From Streptomyces aurantiacus (GTDB lineage Bacteria > Actinomycetota > Actinomycetes > Streptomycetales > Streptomycetaceae), in contig NZ_CP114283.1 in assembly GCF_027107535.1 (NCBI RefSeq), positions 7,316,001 through 7,380,000 of the forward strand: a stretch of DNA of 64,000 nt. Reading direction: 5' to 3'. Shown here piece by piece: positions 32,788-41,461 of the stretch. Within the stretch, counting starts at the first letter, position 1; each line of letters begins with the position of its first letter. A program made the translations under genes and the position numbers. A model generated the notes under the pieces. It was not told the DNA's origin. It saw nothing but the letters and a program-made list of their open reading frames with translations, and ran no database searches.

Positions 32788-35184
32788 ATGCTGGATGTCA
32801 CGCCGATCCACCAGGGATGGGTCCTGCGGCACGACGGGGCCGCGCTCCCCGCCTCGGTTCCGGGCTGTGCGCACACGGATCTGCTGGCGGCGGGGATCAT
32901 CCCGGACCCGTTCCTCGGGCGGAACGAGGCCGAGGTCGCGTGGGTGGGCCGGCGCGACTGGACGTACGAGACGACACTCGTCCCGGTCCCGGGCGGGCAC
33001 GAGCAGACGGACCTCGTGTTCGACGGTCTCGACACCGCGGCGGAGATCCGGCTCGACGGCCGGCTCCTCGGCTCCGTACGGAACATGCACCGCTCGCACC
33101 GCTTCGACGTCACGGGCCTCAGCGGCCTGCTCTCCGTGCACTTCAGGTCGGCCTACGGCGAGGCCGAGGCGGTGCGCGGGCGGCTCGGCGAGCGGCCGAA
33201 CGCCTATCCGGAGCCGTTCCAGTACATCCGCAAGATGGCCTGCTCCTTCGGCTGGGACTGGGGTCCGACGCTGGTGACGGCGGGCATCTGGAAGCCCGTG
33301 CGGCTGGAGCACTGGACCACGGCGAGGATCGCCGGGGTGCGCCCGGTCGTGACGGTCGAACAGGGCGTGGGTCACGTCGAGTTGCACGTCGACGTCGAGC
33401 GGACCAGGGTCGAGGCGGGGCTCGCGCTTTGCGCCCGCGTCGGAGGTGTGGAGGCGCGCGCGGAGATCGACGGCAGCAGTGGGGTCGTACGTCTCGAAGT
33501 CCCGGACGTCGAACTGTGGTGGCCGCGCGGCTACGGCGAACAGCCGTTGTACGACGTCGAGTTGTGGCTCAGTCACGAAGGGCTGCTCGACGTCTGGCGG
33601 CGCCGGATCGGCTTCAGGACCGTCGAGCTCGACCGCCGCGAGGACGAGCACGGCTCCGGCTTCACCTTCGTCGTCAACGGCGAGCGGCTCTTCGCCCGGG
33701 GCGTCAACTGGATCCCGGACGACGTCCTCCCGTCCCGGATGACCCGCGAGCGCTACCGCACCCGGCTGACGCAGGCGGCCGACGCGGGCGTGGATCTCGT
33801 ACGCGTCTGGGGCGGTGGCATCTACGAGAGGGAGCACTTCTACGACGCCTGCGACGAGCTGGGCCTGCTGGTCTGGCAGGACTTCCCGTTCGCCTGCGCC
33901 GCCTACCCCGAGGAACAACCGCTGCGCGGCGAGGTGGAGGCCGAGGCACGCGAGAACGTCGTACGACTGATGCCGCATCCCTCGCTGGTGTTGTGGAACG
34001 GCAACAACGAGAACCTGTGGGGCTTCAGGGACTGGGGCTGGGAGCGGCGGCTGGCCGGGGACTCGTGGGGCGAGGGCTACTACCTGGGGCTGCTGCCACG
34101 GATCGTGGCCGAGTCGGACCCCACCCGGCCGTACACGGCGGGCAGTCCGTGGTCCGGCTCGTGGGACCACCACCCGAACGACCCGGCACACGGCACCCAC
34201 CACTCGTGGGAGGTGTGGAACCGGCAGGACTACGCGGACTACCGGCTCGAAGTGCCGCGGTTCGTGGCCGAGTTCGGCTGGCAGGCACCGCCCGCCCACG
34301 CGACACTGCGGCGCGCCCTGCCCGGTGAGGATCTCGCGCCCGACTCCCCCGGCATGCTGCACCACCAGAAGGCCGACGACGGCAACGGAAAGCTGGCCCG
34401 CGGGCTCGCCCGTCACTTCGCGGTGCCCGAACAGGGCTTCTCCGAGAGCGACTTCGACCGCTGGCACTACCTCACCCAGGTCAACCAGGCACGAGCGGTC
34501 GCCACCGGGATCGAGCACTGGCGCTCGCACTGGCCGGTGTGCGCGGGCACGATCGTGTGGCAGCTCAACGACTGCTGGCCGGTGACCTCCTGGGCGGCGA
34601 TCGACGGGGACGGCCGCGAGAAGCCGCTCTACCACGAGCTGAAGAGGCTGTACGCGGACCGGCTGCTGACGCTGCGGCCGCGGCCGGAAGGGCTCGTGCT
34701 GGCGGCCGTCAACCAGTCGGCCGAGCCCTGGAACTGCCGTCCGACGCTGCGCCGGATGTCGGTGGAGGGTGAACTCCTGGCCGAATCCCGTCCGGTGGCG
34801 GCGGCCGGGGCACGGTCGGTCGCCGACCTGCGCGTGCCCGGGGAGCTGCAGCCCGTGGGGCCCAAGGAGTTCCTGGTGGCCGACGCGGACGGACTGCGGG
34901 CCGTGCACTTCCCGGCGCCCGACCGTGAAGTCCCCTACCCCCGGCCGCGGTTCGACGTCTCGGTCGCCGCCGGCGGCAGGGTGACGGTCACGGCCCACAC
35001 GCTCGTACGGGATCTGCTGCTGCAGGCCGACCGGCTGTCACCCTCGGCCTCGGCCGACCGGGGGCTCGTCACGCTGCTCCCGGGAGAACAGGTGACCATC
35101 GGGGTGCGCGGCTGGGAGACTGCCGACGACCTGGACGCGACGAGCGCGCGATCCGCCCTGTACTGCGTGGAGCCCGCACGATGA
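32788..35184 (+). CDS. GH2 beta-mannosidase
   Basis: The 798-residue protein has no signal peptide, so it hydrolyses imported mannosides in the cytoplasm. The N-terminal sugar-binding and immunoglobulin-like domains are followed by a TIM barrel with acid/base E408 in WNGNNEN and nucleophile E495 in VAEFGWQ, the pattern of GH2 beta-mannosidases. Other signatures are CSFGWDWGP, NWIPDDVLP and RVWGGGIYE. The ATG at 32788 follows TTAGGAG with 6-nt spacing; the upstream in-frame ATG at 32761 would place the operator inside the gene. The stop overlaps the lacI-type start by 4 nt. Confidence 0.93.
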   Translation: MLDVTPIHQGWVLRHDGAALPASVPGCAHTDLLAAGIIPDPFLGRNEAEVAWVGRRDWTYETTLVPVPGGHEQTDLVFDGLDTAAEIRLDGRLLGSVRNMHRSHRFDVTGLSGLLSVHFRSAYGEAEAVRGRLGERPNAYPEPFQYIRKMACSFGWDWGPTLVTAGIWKPVRLEHWTTARIAGVRPVVTVEQGVGHVELHVDVERTRVEAGLALCARVGGVEARAEIDGSSGVVRLEVPDVELWWPRGYGEQPLYDVELWLSHEGLLDVWRRRIGFRTVELDRREDEHGSGFTFVVNGERLFARGVNWIPDDVLPSRMTRERYRTRLTQAADAGVDLVRVWGGGIYEREHFYDACDELGLLVWQDFPFACAAYPEEQPLRGEVEAEARENVVRLMPHPSLVLWNGNNENLWGFRDWGWERRLAGDSWGEGYYLGLLPRIVAESDPTRPYTAGSPWSGSWDHHPNDPAHGTHHSWEVWNRQDYADYRLEVPRFVAEFGWQAPPAHATLRRALPGEDLAPDSPGMLHHQKADDGNGKLARGLARHFAVPEQGFSESDFDRWHYLTQVNQARAVATGIEHWRSHWPVCAGTIVWQLNDCWPVTSWAAIDGDGREKPLYHELKRLYADRLLTLRPRPEGLVLAAVNQSAEPWNCRPTLRRMSVEGELLAESRPVAAAGARSVADLRVPGELQPVGPKEFLVADADGLRAVHFPAPDREVPYPRPRFDVSVAAGGRVTVTAHTLVRDLLLQADRLSPSASADRGLVTLLPGEQVTIGVRGWETADDLDATSARSALYCVEPAR

Positions 35185-36215
35185 CGACACCACCCCGCGT
35201 CACGATCAAGGACGTCGCGGCCCGCGCCGGGGTGTCCAAGGGGGCCGTGTCACTCGCCTTCAACCACAAACCGGGGCTGTCCGACGCGACCCGGGACCGG
35301 ATCTTCGAGGCGGCACGCGCCCTGGGCTGGGCACCGAACCTCGCCGCCCGGTCCCTGTCCAGCCGGCGCGTGGACGTCGTCGGCCTCGCGATCTGCCGAC
35401 CGGCGAAGCTCCTCGGGCTCGAACCGTTCTACATGGAGTTCATCTCGGGCGTGGAGAGCGTACTGACCGAGCACTCCTGTTCCCTGCTGCTGCGGCTCGT
35501 GCGCACGGTGGAGGAGGAGGTCGGGCTCCAGGACACCTGGTGGCGGGGCAGGCAGATCAGCGGGTCGATCCTGGTGGACTTCCGGGCCGACGACCCGCGC
35601 ACGGCCGCCGTCGAACGGCTCGGCATGCCCGTCGTGGCCGTCGGACATCCCTCTCTCACCGGCGGCCTCACCTCGGTGTGGACCGACGACGCCACCGCCG
35701 TCACCGAGGCCGTGCGGTATCTCGCGGCGCTCGGGCACCGGCGTGTCGCCCGGGTCGGCGGTGCCGCGGCTCTCGGGCACACGTCGATCCGTACGGCCGC
35801 CTTCGACGAGGCGGCGCGGGTGCTGGGGCTGGCCGGGGCCCGGCAGGTGGCCACCGACTTCTCGGGGGACGCGGGGGCGCGGGCCACGCGGTCCCTGCTG
35901 ACCGCGGCCGCCCCGGACCGGCCGACCGCGATCGTGTACGACAACGACATCATGGCGGTGGCCGGGCTCTCGGTGGCCTCGGAGATGGGGCTGAGCGTGC
36001 CCGGGGACGTCTCGCTGCTCGCCTGGGACGACTCCCAGCTGTGCCGGCTGACGCATCCGACGCTGTCCGCGATGAGTCATGACGTGCACGGGTTCGGCGC
36101 GGAGGTGGCACGGACGCTGTTCGGAGTGATCACCGGGGAGGAGGGGGCGGGGTCGCACCCGGTGCCCACGCCCGTGCTGACCCCCCGGGGGTCCACGGCG
36201 CCGCCCGGGGAGTGA
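35181..36215 (+). CDS. LacI-family transcriptional regulator
   Basis: The 344-residue repressor has an N-terminal LacI HTH and hinge (VTIKDVAARAGVSKGAVSLAFN) and a periplasmic-binding-protein-like sensor domain (VVAVGHPSLTGG, DNDIMAVAGLSVASEMGLSVPGDVSLLAWDDS). It is translationally coupled to the GH2 gene by an ATGA overlap. The natural targets are the ACCGGT-centred dyads at 32698 and 32765, giving substrate-induced control of both transporter and mannosidase. This target assignment is inference. Confidence 0.92.
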   Translation: MTTPPRVTIKDVAARAGVSKGAVSLAFNHKPGLSDATRDRIFEAARALGWAPNLAARSLSSRRVDVVGLAICRPAKLLGLEPFYMEFISGVESVLTEHSCSLLLRLVRTVEEEVGLQDTWWRGRQISGSILVDFRADDPRTAAVERLGMPVVAVGHPSLTGGLTSVWTDDATAVTEAVRYLAALGHRRVARVGGAAALGHTSIRTAAFDEAARVLGLAGARQVATDFSGDAGARATRSLLTAAAPDRPTAIVYDNDIMAVAGLSVASEMGLSVPGDVSLLAWDDSQLCRLTHPTLSAMSHDVHGFGAEVARTLFGVITGEEGAGSHPVPTPVLTPRGSTAPPGE

Positions 36216-36278
36216 CACCCGGCAGCAGGGCTGCCGCCCCGAGGACGACGAAGGACAGGGGCTCAGCCCCGTCTTTCA

Positions 36279-36303
36279 GGGGCGCGGGGACCTGCGTGCC
36301 CGG
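36279..36303 (+). repeat. Divergent copy of the GGGGCGCGGGGA intergenic repeat
   Basis: GGGGCGCGGGGACCTGCGTG after the LacI gene matches the start of the copies at 23445, 27007 and 45275. A small GGGGCTCAGCCCC hairpin precedes it. Confidence 0.5.
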
Positions 36304-36378
36304 CCCCCACCAGGCCCGCGTGGACCGGTACGAGCATGTGACCTTCGCCGCTCCCCGCCCTGGGACTGGGCAGGCTGG

Positions 36379-36395
36379 TTACTCGTAAGTAGCAT
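36379..36395 (+). promoter_or_regulatory. Promoter and dyad before fadA
   Basis: TTACTCGTAA (36379-36388) is an inverted repeat (TTAC-TC-GTAA), overlapped on its right by TAGCAT (36390-36395), a TANNNT -10 box. A repressor bound there would block the promoter. The fadA start is 72 bp downstream. Confidence 0.5.
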
Positions 36396-36466
36396 GGGAG
36401 GTGAGCGCGCGCTCAGGGCGTGTGTGTCGCGCAGCAGTGCCATCCCGCATCTGGAGGAGAGCCATC

Positions 36467-37693
36467 GTGCCTCGTACCGTCAGGGACGTCGTCTTCGTCG
36501 ACGGCGTCCGCACCCCGTTCGGCAAGGCGGGCCCGAAGGGCATCTACCACGAGACCCGTGCCGACGACCTCGTCGTGAAGGCGATCCGGGAGCTGCTGCG
36601 CCGCAACCCCGGTCTCGACCCGAAGAAGATCGACGAGGTCGCCATCGCCGCGACCACGCAGATCGGCGACCAGGGCCTGACGCTGGGCCGCACGGCCGGA
36701 ATCCTGGCCGGGCTGCCGCAGTCCGTGCCCGGCTACTCGATCGACCGCATGTGCGCCGGTGCGCTGACCGCGGTCACCGCGACCGCCGGCTCCATCGCCT
36801 TCGGCGCGTACGACGCCGTCATCGCCGGTGGCGTCGAGCACATGGGCCGCCACCCCATGGGCGAGGGCGTGGACCCGAACCCGCGGTTCGTCAGCGAGAA
36901 GCTGGTCGACGAGTCCGCCCTGTTCATGGGCATGACCGCGGAGAACCTGCACGACCGCTACCCGCACATCACCAAGCTGCGCGCGGACGAGTACGCCGTG
37001 CGCTCGCAGGAGAAGGCCGCCAAGGCCTACGCGAACGGCAAGATCCAGGCCGACCTGGTCCCGATCTCCGTACGCCGCACGAACGCGGAAGCGGGCGAGA
37101 CGGGCTGGGGCCTGGTCACCGCCGACGAGCCGATGCGTCCGGGGACGACCCTGGAGAACCTCTCCGGCCTCAAGACCCCGTTCCGCGTGCACGGCCGGGT
37201 CACCGCCGGTAACGCGGCCGGTCTGAACGACGGCGCCACCGCCTCGATCATCGCGTCCGAGGAGTTCGCCCGCGAGCACGACCTGCCGGTCAAGATGCGC
37301 CTGGTCTCGTACGCCTTCGTGGGTGTCGAGCCCGAGGTGATGGGCTACGGCCCGATCCCGGCCACGGAGAAGGCTCTCGCCAAGGCCGGCCTCTCCATCG
37401 AGGACATCAACCTGTTCGAGATCAACGAGGCCTTCGCCATCCAGGTCCTCGCGTTCCTCGACCACTACGGCATCGCCGACGACGACGCGCGCGTCAACCA
37501 GTACGGCGGCGCCATCGCGTACGGCCACCCGCTGGCCTCCTCCGGCGTCCGCCTGATGACTCAGCTGGCCCGCCAGTTCGAGGAGCAGCCGGAGGTCCGT
37601 TACGGCCTCACCACCATGTGCGTCGGCTTCGGCATGGGCGCCACGGTGATCTGGGAGAACCCGCACCACAAGGACGCCGGAGGCGACAAGTGA
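36467..37693 (+). CDS. fadA: Acetyl-CoA C-acyltransferase (thiolase) FadA
   Basis: This 408-residue thiolase of fatty-acid beta-oxidation cleaves 3-ketoacyl-CoA. The active-site Cys lies in SIDRMCAGALTAV (about residue 93); the C-terminal motifs are NEAFAIQVLAF, GGAIAYGHPLASSGVRLM and the second Cys in TTMCVGFGMG. The GTG at 36467 follows GGAGGAGA. The stop overlaps the fadB start by 4 nt (GTGA), the classical FadA-FadB complex arrangement but in fadA-fadB order. Confidence 0.95.
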   Translation: MPRTVRDVVFVDGVRTPFGKAGPKGIYHETRADDLVVKAIRELLRRNPGLDPKKIDEVAIAATTQIGDQGLTLGRTAGILAGLPQSVPGYSIDRMCAGALTAVTATAGSIAFGAYDAVIAGGVEHMGRHPMGEGVDPNPRFVSEKLVDESALFMGMTAENLHDRYPHITKLRADEYAVRSQEKAAKAYANGKIQADLVPISVRRTNAEAGETGWGLVTADEPMRPGTTLENLSGLKTPFRVHGRVTAGNAAGLNDGATASIIASEEFAREHDLPVKMRLVSYAFVGVEPEVMGYGPIPATEKALAKAGLSIEDINLFEINEAFAIQVLAFLDHYGIADDDARVNQYGGAIAYGHPLASSGVRLMTQLARQFEEQPEVRYGLTTMCVGFGMGATVIWENPHHKDAGGDK

Positions 37694-39816
37694 GCACCAC
37701 TGAACTCCTGAAGGGTGCGGCCCAGCTGTTCCCCGACGAGGTCGTGACGTCGGCGCACGTGCGCCACCTCGACCTGCCGTTCGCAGCCGGGCGCTTCGCG
37801 CTCATCACGCTCGACAACGGCCTCGACCACACCAAGCCGACCACCTTCGGCCCGGCCTCGCTGGCGAACCTCAACGCCGCCGTCGACCAGGTCGAGAGGG
37901 AGGCCGCGGCCGACGAGATCGTCGGCGTCGGCGTCACCGGCAAGCCGTTCATCTTCGCCGTCGGCGCGGACCTCAAGGGCGTCGAGCTCCTCAAGGACCA
38001 CAAGGACGCGCTCGCCATCGGCAAGGGCGGCCACGAGGTCTTCAAGCGCCTCGCCGCGCTGACCGTACCGACCTTCGCGTACTACAACGGCGCGGCCATG
38101 GGCGGTGGCGTCGAGGTCGGTCTGCACTGCACCTACCGCACGGTGTCCGCGGCCCTCCCCGCCTTCTCGCTCCCCGAGGTCTTCCTCGGCCTGGTCCCCG
38201 GCTGGGGCGGCTGCACCCTGCTGCCGAACCTGATCGGCGCGGACAAGGCCGTCTCGGTGATCATCGAGAACTCGCTCAACCAGAACAAGCAGCTCAAGGG
38301 CGCCCAGGTCTACGAGCTGGGTATCGCCGACGCCCTGTTCGAGGGTGCGGACTTCCTGGAGCAGTCGCTGAACTGGACGGCGGCCGTCCTGCGGGGCGAG
38401 ATCGTCGTCGACCGCCCGGCCGTCGACCGCGGCGAGGCCTGGGACCAGGCCGTCGCCAAGGGCCGCTTCATCGCGGACAGCAAGGTCCACGGGGCGGCCC
38501 CGGCCGCGTACCGCGCGCTGGACATCATCGCCGCCGCCAGGAACGGCGACCTCCAGCAGGGCTTCGACGCCGAGGACGTGGCGCTCGCCGACCTGATCAT
38601 GGGCGGTGAACTGCGCTCCGGCATCTACGCGTTCAACCTCGTCCAGAAGCGCGGCAAGCGTCCGGCCGGCGCCCCCGACAAGTCGCTCGCGCGCCCGGTC
38701 ACCAAGGTCGGTGTCGTCGGCGCCGGTCTGATGGCCTCGCAGCTCGCCCTGCTCTTCCTGCGCCGCCTGGAGGTGCCGGTCGTGCTGACCGACATCGACC
38801 AGGAGCGCGTCGACAAGGGTGTGGGCTACGTCCACGCCGAGATCGACAAGCTGCTCGGCAAGGGCCGCATCAACCAGGACAAGGCCAACCGCCTCAAGGC
38901 CCTGGTCACCGGTGTCCTGGACAAGGCGGAGGGCTTCTCCGACGCCGACTTCATCATCGAGGCCGTCTTCGAGGAGATCGGCGTCAAGCAGCAGGTGTTC
39001 GCGGAGGTCGAGGCGGTCGCCCCGGCGCACGCCATCCTCGCCACCAACACCTCCTCGCTGTCGGTCACCGAGATGGCGTCGAAGCTCAAGAACCCCGAGC
39101 GGGTCGTGGGCTTCCACTTCTTCAACCCGGTCGCGATCCTCCCGCTGCTGGAGATCGTGCGGGGCGAGGCGACGGACGACGCCTCCCTGGCCACGGCCTT
39201 CGGCGTCGCCAAGAAGCTGAGGAAGACCGCGGTCCTGGTCAAGGACGCCCCGGCGTTCGTCGTGAACCGCATCCTCACCCGCTTCATGGGCGAGATCCAG
39301 AACGTCATCGACGAGGGCACACCGGTCGCGGTCGCCGAGAAGGCGGTCGAGCCGCTGGGCCTGCCGATGTCGCCGCTGGTCCTCCTGGAGCTGGTCGGTC
39401 CCGCGATCGGTCTGCACGTCTCCGAGACCCTCAACCGGGCCTTCCCGGACCGCTTCACGGTCTCCCCGAACCTCGCGGCCGTCGTCAAGGCGGGCAAGCG
39501 CGGCTTCTACGTGTACGACAGCGGCAAGCCGGAGCTGGACCCCGAGGTCGCGGCGCTCCTCAAGCAGGGCGATGTCGTCCTGACCGAGGAGCAGGTGCGG
39601 GTGCGGGTGCTCGACGCCGTCGCCCAGGAGATCGGGATCATGCTCGACGAGGGTGTCGTCGCCGAGGCCCAGGACATCGACCTGTGCCTGATCACCGGTG
39701 CCGGCTGGCCCTTCCACCTGGGTGGCATCACGCCGTACCTGGACCGCGAGGGTGTCTCCCAGCGCGTGAACGGCAAGCCGTTCCTGGCGCCGGGCGTGGC
39801 TTCCGTCCCCGCGTAG
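37690..39816 (+). CDS. fadB: Bifunctional enoyl-CoA hydratase/3-hydroxyacyl-CoA dehydrogenase FadB
   Basis: The 708-residue multienzyme begins at GTG 37690. The crotonase domain (residues about 20-240) contains NGAAMGGGVEVGLHC and LPEVFLGLVPGWGG with the catalytic Glu residues. The dehydrogenase domain has the NAD motif VGVVGAGLMASQLALLF, the catalytic-site NTSSLSVTEMA and GFHFFNPVAILPLLEIV. It forms the alpha subunit of the beta-oxidation complex with the coupled FadA. A strong hairpin follows the stop. Confidence 0.95.
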   Translation: MSTTELLKGAAQLFPDEVVTSAHVRHLDLPFAAGRFALITLDNGLDHTKPTTFGPASLANLNAAVDQVEREAAADEIVGVGVTGKPFIFAVGADLKGVELLKDHKDALAIGKGGHEVFKRLAALTVPTFAYYNGAAMGGGVEVGLHCTYRTVSAALPAFSLPEVFLGLVPGWGGCTLLPNLIGADKAVSVIIENSLNQNKQLKGAQVYELGIADALFEGADFLEQSLNWTAAVLRGEIVVDRPAVDRGEAWDQAVAKGRFIADSKVHGAAPAAYRALDIIAAARNGDLQQGFDAEDVALADLIMGGELRSGIYAFNLVQKRGKRPAGAPDKSLARPVTKVGVVGAGLMASQLALLFLRRLEVPVVLTDIDQERVDKGVGYVHAEIDKLLGKGRINQDKANRLKALVTGVLDKAEGFSDADFIIEAVFEEIGVKQQVFAEVEAVAPAHAILATNTSSLSVTEMASKLKNPERVVGFHFFNPVAILPLLEIVRGEATDDASLATAFGVAKKLRKTAVLVKDAPAFVVNRILTRFMGEIQNVIDEGTPVAVAEKAVEPLGLPMSPLVLLELVGPAIGLHVSETLNRAFPDRFTVSPNLAAVVKAGKRGFYVYDSGKPELDPEVAALLKQGDVVLTEEQVRVRVLDAVAQEIGIMLDEGVVAEAQDIDLCLITGAGWPFHLGGITPYLDREGVSQRVNGKPFLAPGVASVPA

Positions 39817-39835
39817 GCGTTTCACCGGGCTAAGC

Positions 39836-39872
39836 GAGTGCCCCGTACACCGACTCGGTGTGCGGGGCACTC
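39836..39872. terminator. 17-bp stem-loop after fadAB
   Basis: GAGTGCCCCGTACACCG (39836-39852) and CGGTGTGCGGGGCACTC (39856-39872) pair with one G-T wobble around a 3-nt loop, between convergent genes. Confidence 0.85.
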
Positions 39873-39905
39873 GGCGTTCGAGGACGAGCAGGGCAGCAGG
39901 GGCGG

Positions 39906-40937
39906 CTAAACGGTTCGCCAGGCTTCCAGCGCGAGGCCCGGCTCGTCCTTTCGGCGGGTCAGCAGGAGCCGGCCGACGTCCGGCTGGAGGGTGGCCGCCA
40001 CGACCCGGCCCTCGCTGTCCTCGGCCAGTGAAACCTGGACGTCGGCGGGGAGTTGGGGACCCGAGTCGGTCCACCAGGCGCCCGCGGACTCCTGCTCGGT
40101 GGGGTACGCGGCGAAGGCGACCCGGCCACTGGCGGAGCGCTGGGCGAGCAGGGTGCAGTCGATGTCGTCGAGTGTGCAGCGGATCGCGGACACCGGGCCC
40201 GGTCCGGCGCAGCCGACCAGCTCCACGGGCTCCGCACCGGGCCGCCAGGCGCACACGGTGTCGGTCTCGTCCGTGAAGAACAGGGTCACGTGCTCGTCGG
40301 AGGTGGCCAGCGCCCGCAGCGTACCCGGCCGCACCGCCGCCTTCAGTGGCTCGTCGTCGAGCGCGGGAACGTGGCCCGGGCCCGCCTGGGTCCAGCGCAG
40401 GATGCCGGCCGGCGAGGCCGCGTACAGCTCGACGAGCCCGGACGCCCGGGTCACGGCAGCGAGTTCGCCCTCGACCTCACGGCCCTTGAGGTCACGCCAG
40501 GGCCCCCAGCCGCCGCGCTCCTTCTGGCCGCGCATGCTGACCCCGCCGCCCTTGTTGCGTACGAAGACGTGCGCACGGCCCTCGGCGTCCACGGCGACGG
40601 CCGGTACGCCGGTCTGCTTGCCCTTCTCGTTGGGGTGCCCGAGCCGGTTCCAGTCGAGCGCGGCGAGTTGCGGCCGGAAGTGGGTCGAGTGGACGAGCCC
40701 CGCCTCGCCCGCGCCGGTGGGCCGCCAGGAGACCAGGTGGGCGTAGTCGTCGGTTCCCTGCCCCACGGCGAGCACCTGGTTCACGCGCTGGTCGCCGCCG
40801 ACCGTGCGGGGTGCCGTCCAGGGGCCGCCGGGGTGCTGCTCGGCCCAGCACCACACCGCTTCCTCCTGCGGAGCGTAGGCGCTGAGCCTGCCGTCCCGGC
40901 CGCGTATGAGCCAGTCGCCGTTCACTGTGCGGACCAT
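39906..40937 (-). CDS. Cytoplasmic beta-propeller-like protein of unknown function
   Basis: The 343-residue product has no signal peptide. Repeated strands with WxxxG/DxxGRxxxF patterns (DWLIRGRDGRLSAYA, AVDAEGRAHVFVRN, GPWRDLKG, EDSEGRVVAATLQ) suggest a propeller, similar to PLL/tectonin-like repeat proteins. I recognise no catalytic motif. The ATG at 40937 follows GGGGGAG; a GTG two codons earlier is also possible. It is divergent from the small NYN-like gene with a 57-bp gap. Confidence 0.7.
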   Translation of the reverse strand: MVRTVNGDWLIRGRDGRLSAYAPQEEAVWCWAEQHPGGPWTAPRTVGGDQRVNQVLAVGQGTDDYAHLVSWRPTGAGEAGLVHSTHFRPQLAALDWNRLGHPNEKGKQTGVPAVAVDAEGRAHVFVRNKGGGVSMRGQKERGGWGPWRDLKGREVEGELAAVTRASGLVELYAASPAGILRWTQAGPGHVPALDDEPLKAAVRPGTLRALATSDEHVTLFFTDETDTVCAWRPGAEPVELVGCAGPGPVSAIRCTLDDIDCTLLAQRSASGRVAFAAYPTEQESAGAWWTDSGPQLPADVQVSLAEDSEGRVVAATLQPDVGRLLLTRRKDEPGLALEAWRTV

Positions 40938-40994
40938 TGACACTCCCCCACTCTAATCGGGCCGCGTGAGACCTCTCCGTGCGACCCTGGCCTC

Positions 40995-41369
40995 ATGGAC
41001 GCTCCTCCTCTTGTGATCGTCGACGCCGCCAACGTGGTCGGGTCGGTGCCCGACGGCTGGTGGCGCGACCGCCGGGGCGCCGCGGAGCGGGTACGGGACC
41101 GGCTCGTCCCGTACGCCGCCGAAGGGCTCCCGGGCTTCCCGGGTCCCCTGGAACTGGTCCTCGTGGTCGAGGGGAGCGCCCGCGACGTGGCGTCCGTCCC
41201 GGGGGTGCGCGTCGACGCGGCGCCCGGCAGCGGTGACGACCGCATCGTGGAGCTGGTCGCCGAGCACCCGGACCGGGCGCGCCTCGTGGTCACGGCGGAC
41301 CGTGAACTGCGGCGCCGGGTGGCGGAGTTGGGCGCCGAGGTCACGGGCCCGCGGACCGTCCGTCCGTAG
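40995..41369 (+). CDS. NYN/PIN-like (YacP-type) putative nuclease
   Basis: The 124-residue protein has the acidic pattern of NYN/PIN nucleases: the first Asp in VIVDAANVVGS, a central GSGDDRIVEL, and VTADRELRRRV. Homologues are often named NTP pyrophosphohydrolase, which the motifs do not support. There is no Shine-Dalgarno sequence; the coding start may be leaderless. Its likely role is RNA processing or decay, by family inference only. Confidence 0.72.
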   Translation: MDAPPLVIVDAANVVGSVPDGWWRDRRGAAERVRDRLVPYAAEGLPGFPGPLELVLVVEGSARDVASVPGVRVDAAPGSGDDRIVELVAEHPDRARLVVTADRELRRRVAELGAEVTGPRTVRP

Positions 41370-41461
41370 CCCTCCGCCGTGAACGCGCGGGGAGAGAGCC
41401 GTCCGGCCCCGCAGCCCCCGGTGAACGGGGACGCACGGGGCCGGGCGATGACGCGGGTCGG

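Noticed and set aside
37600..40254. An 884-codon minus-strand frame opposite fadA-fadB
   Set aside because: It is antisense to the confidently identified fadB; the translation is Val/Asp/Arg/Leu-rich without motifs.
40995..41369. Naming the small protein NTP pyrophosphohydrolase
   Set aside because: No MazG, Nudix or HAM1 motif is visible; the acidic pattern fits NYN/PIN nucleases better.
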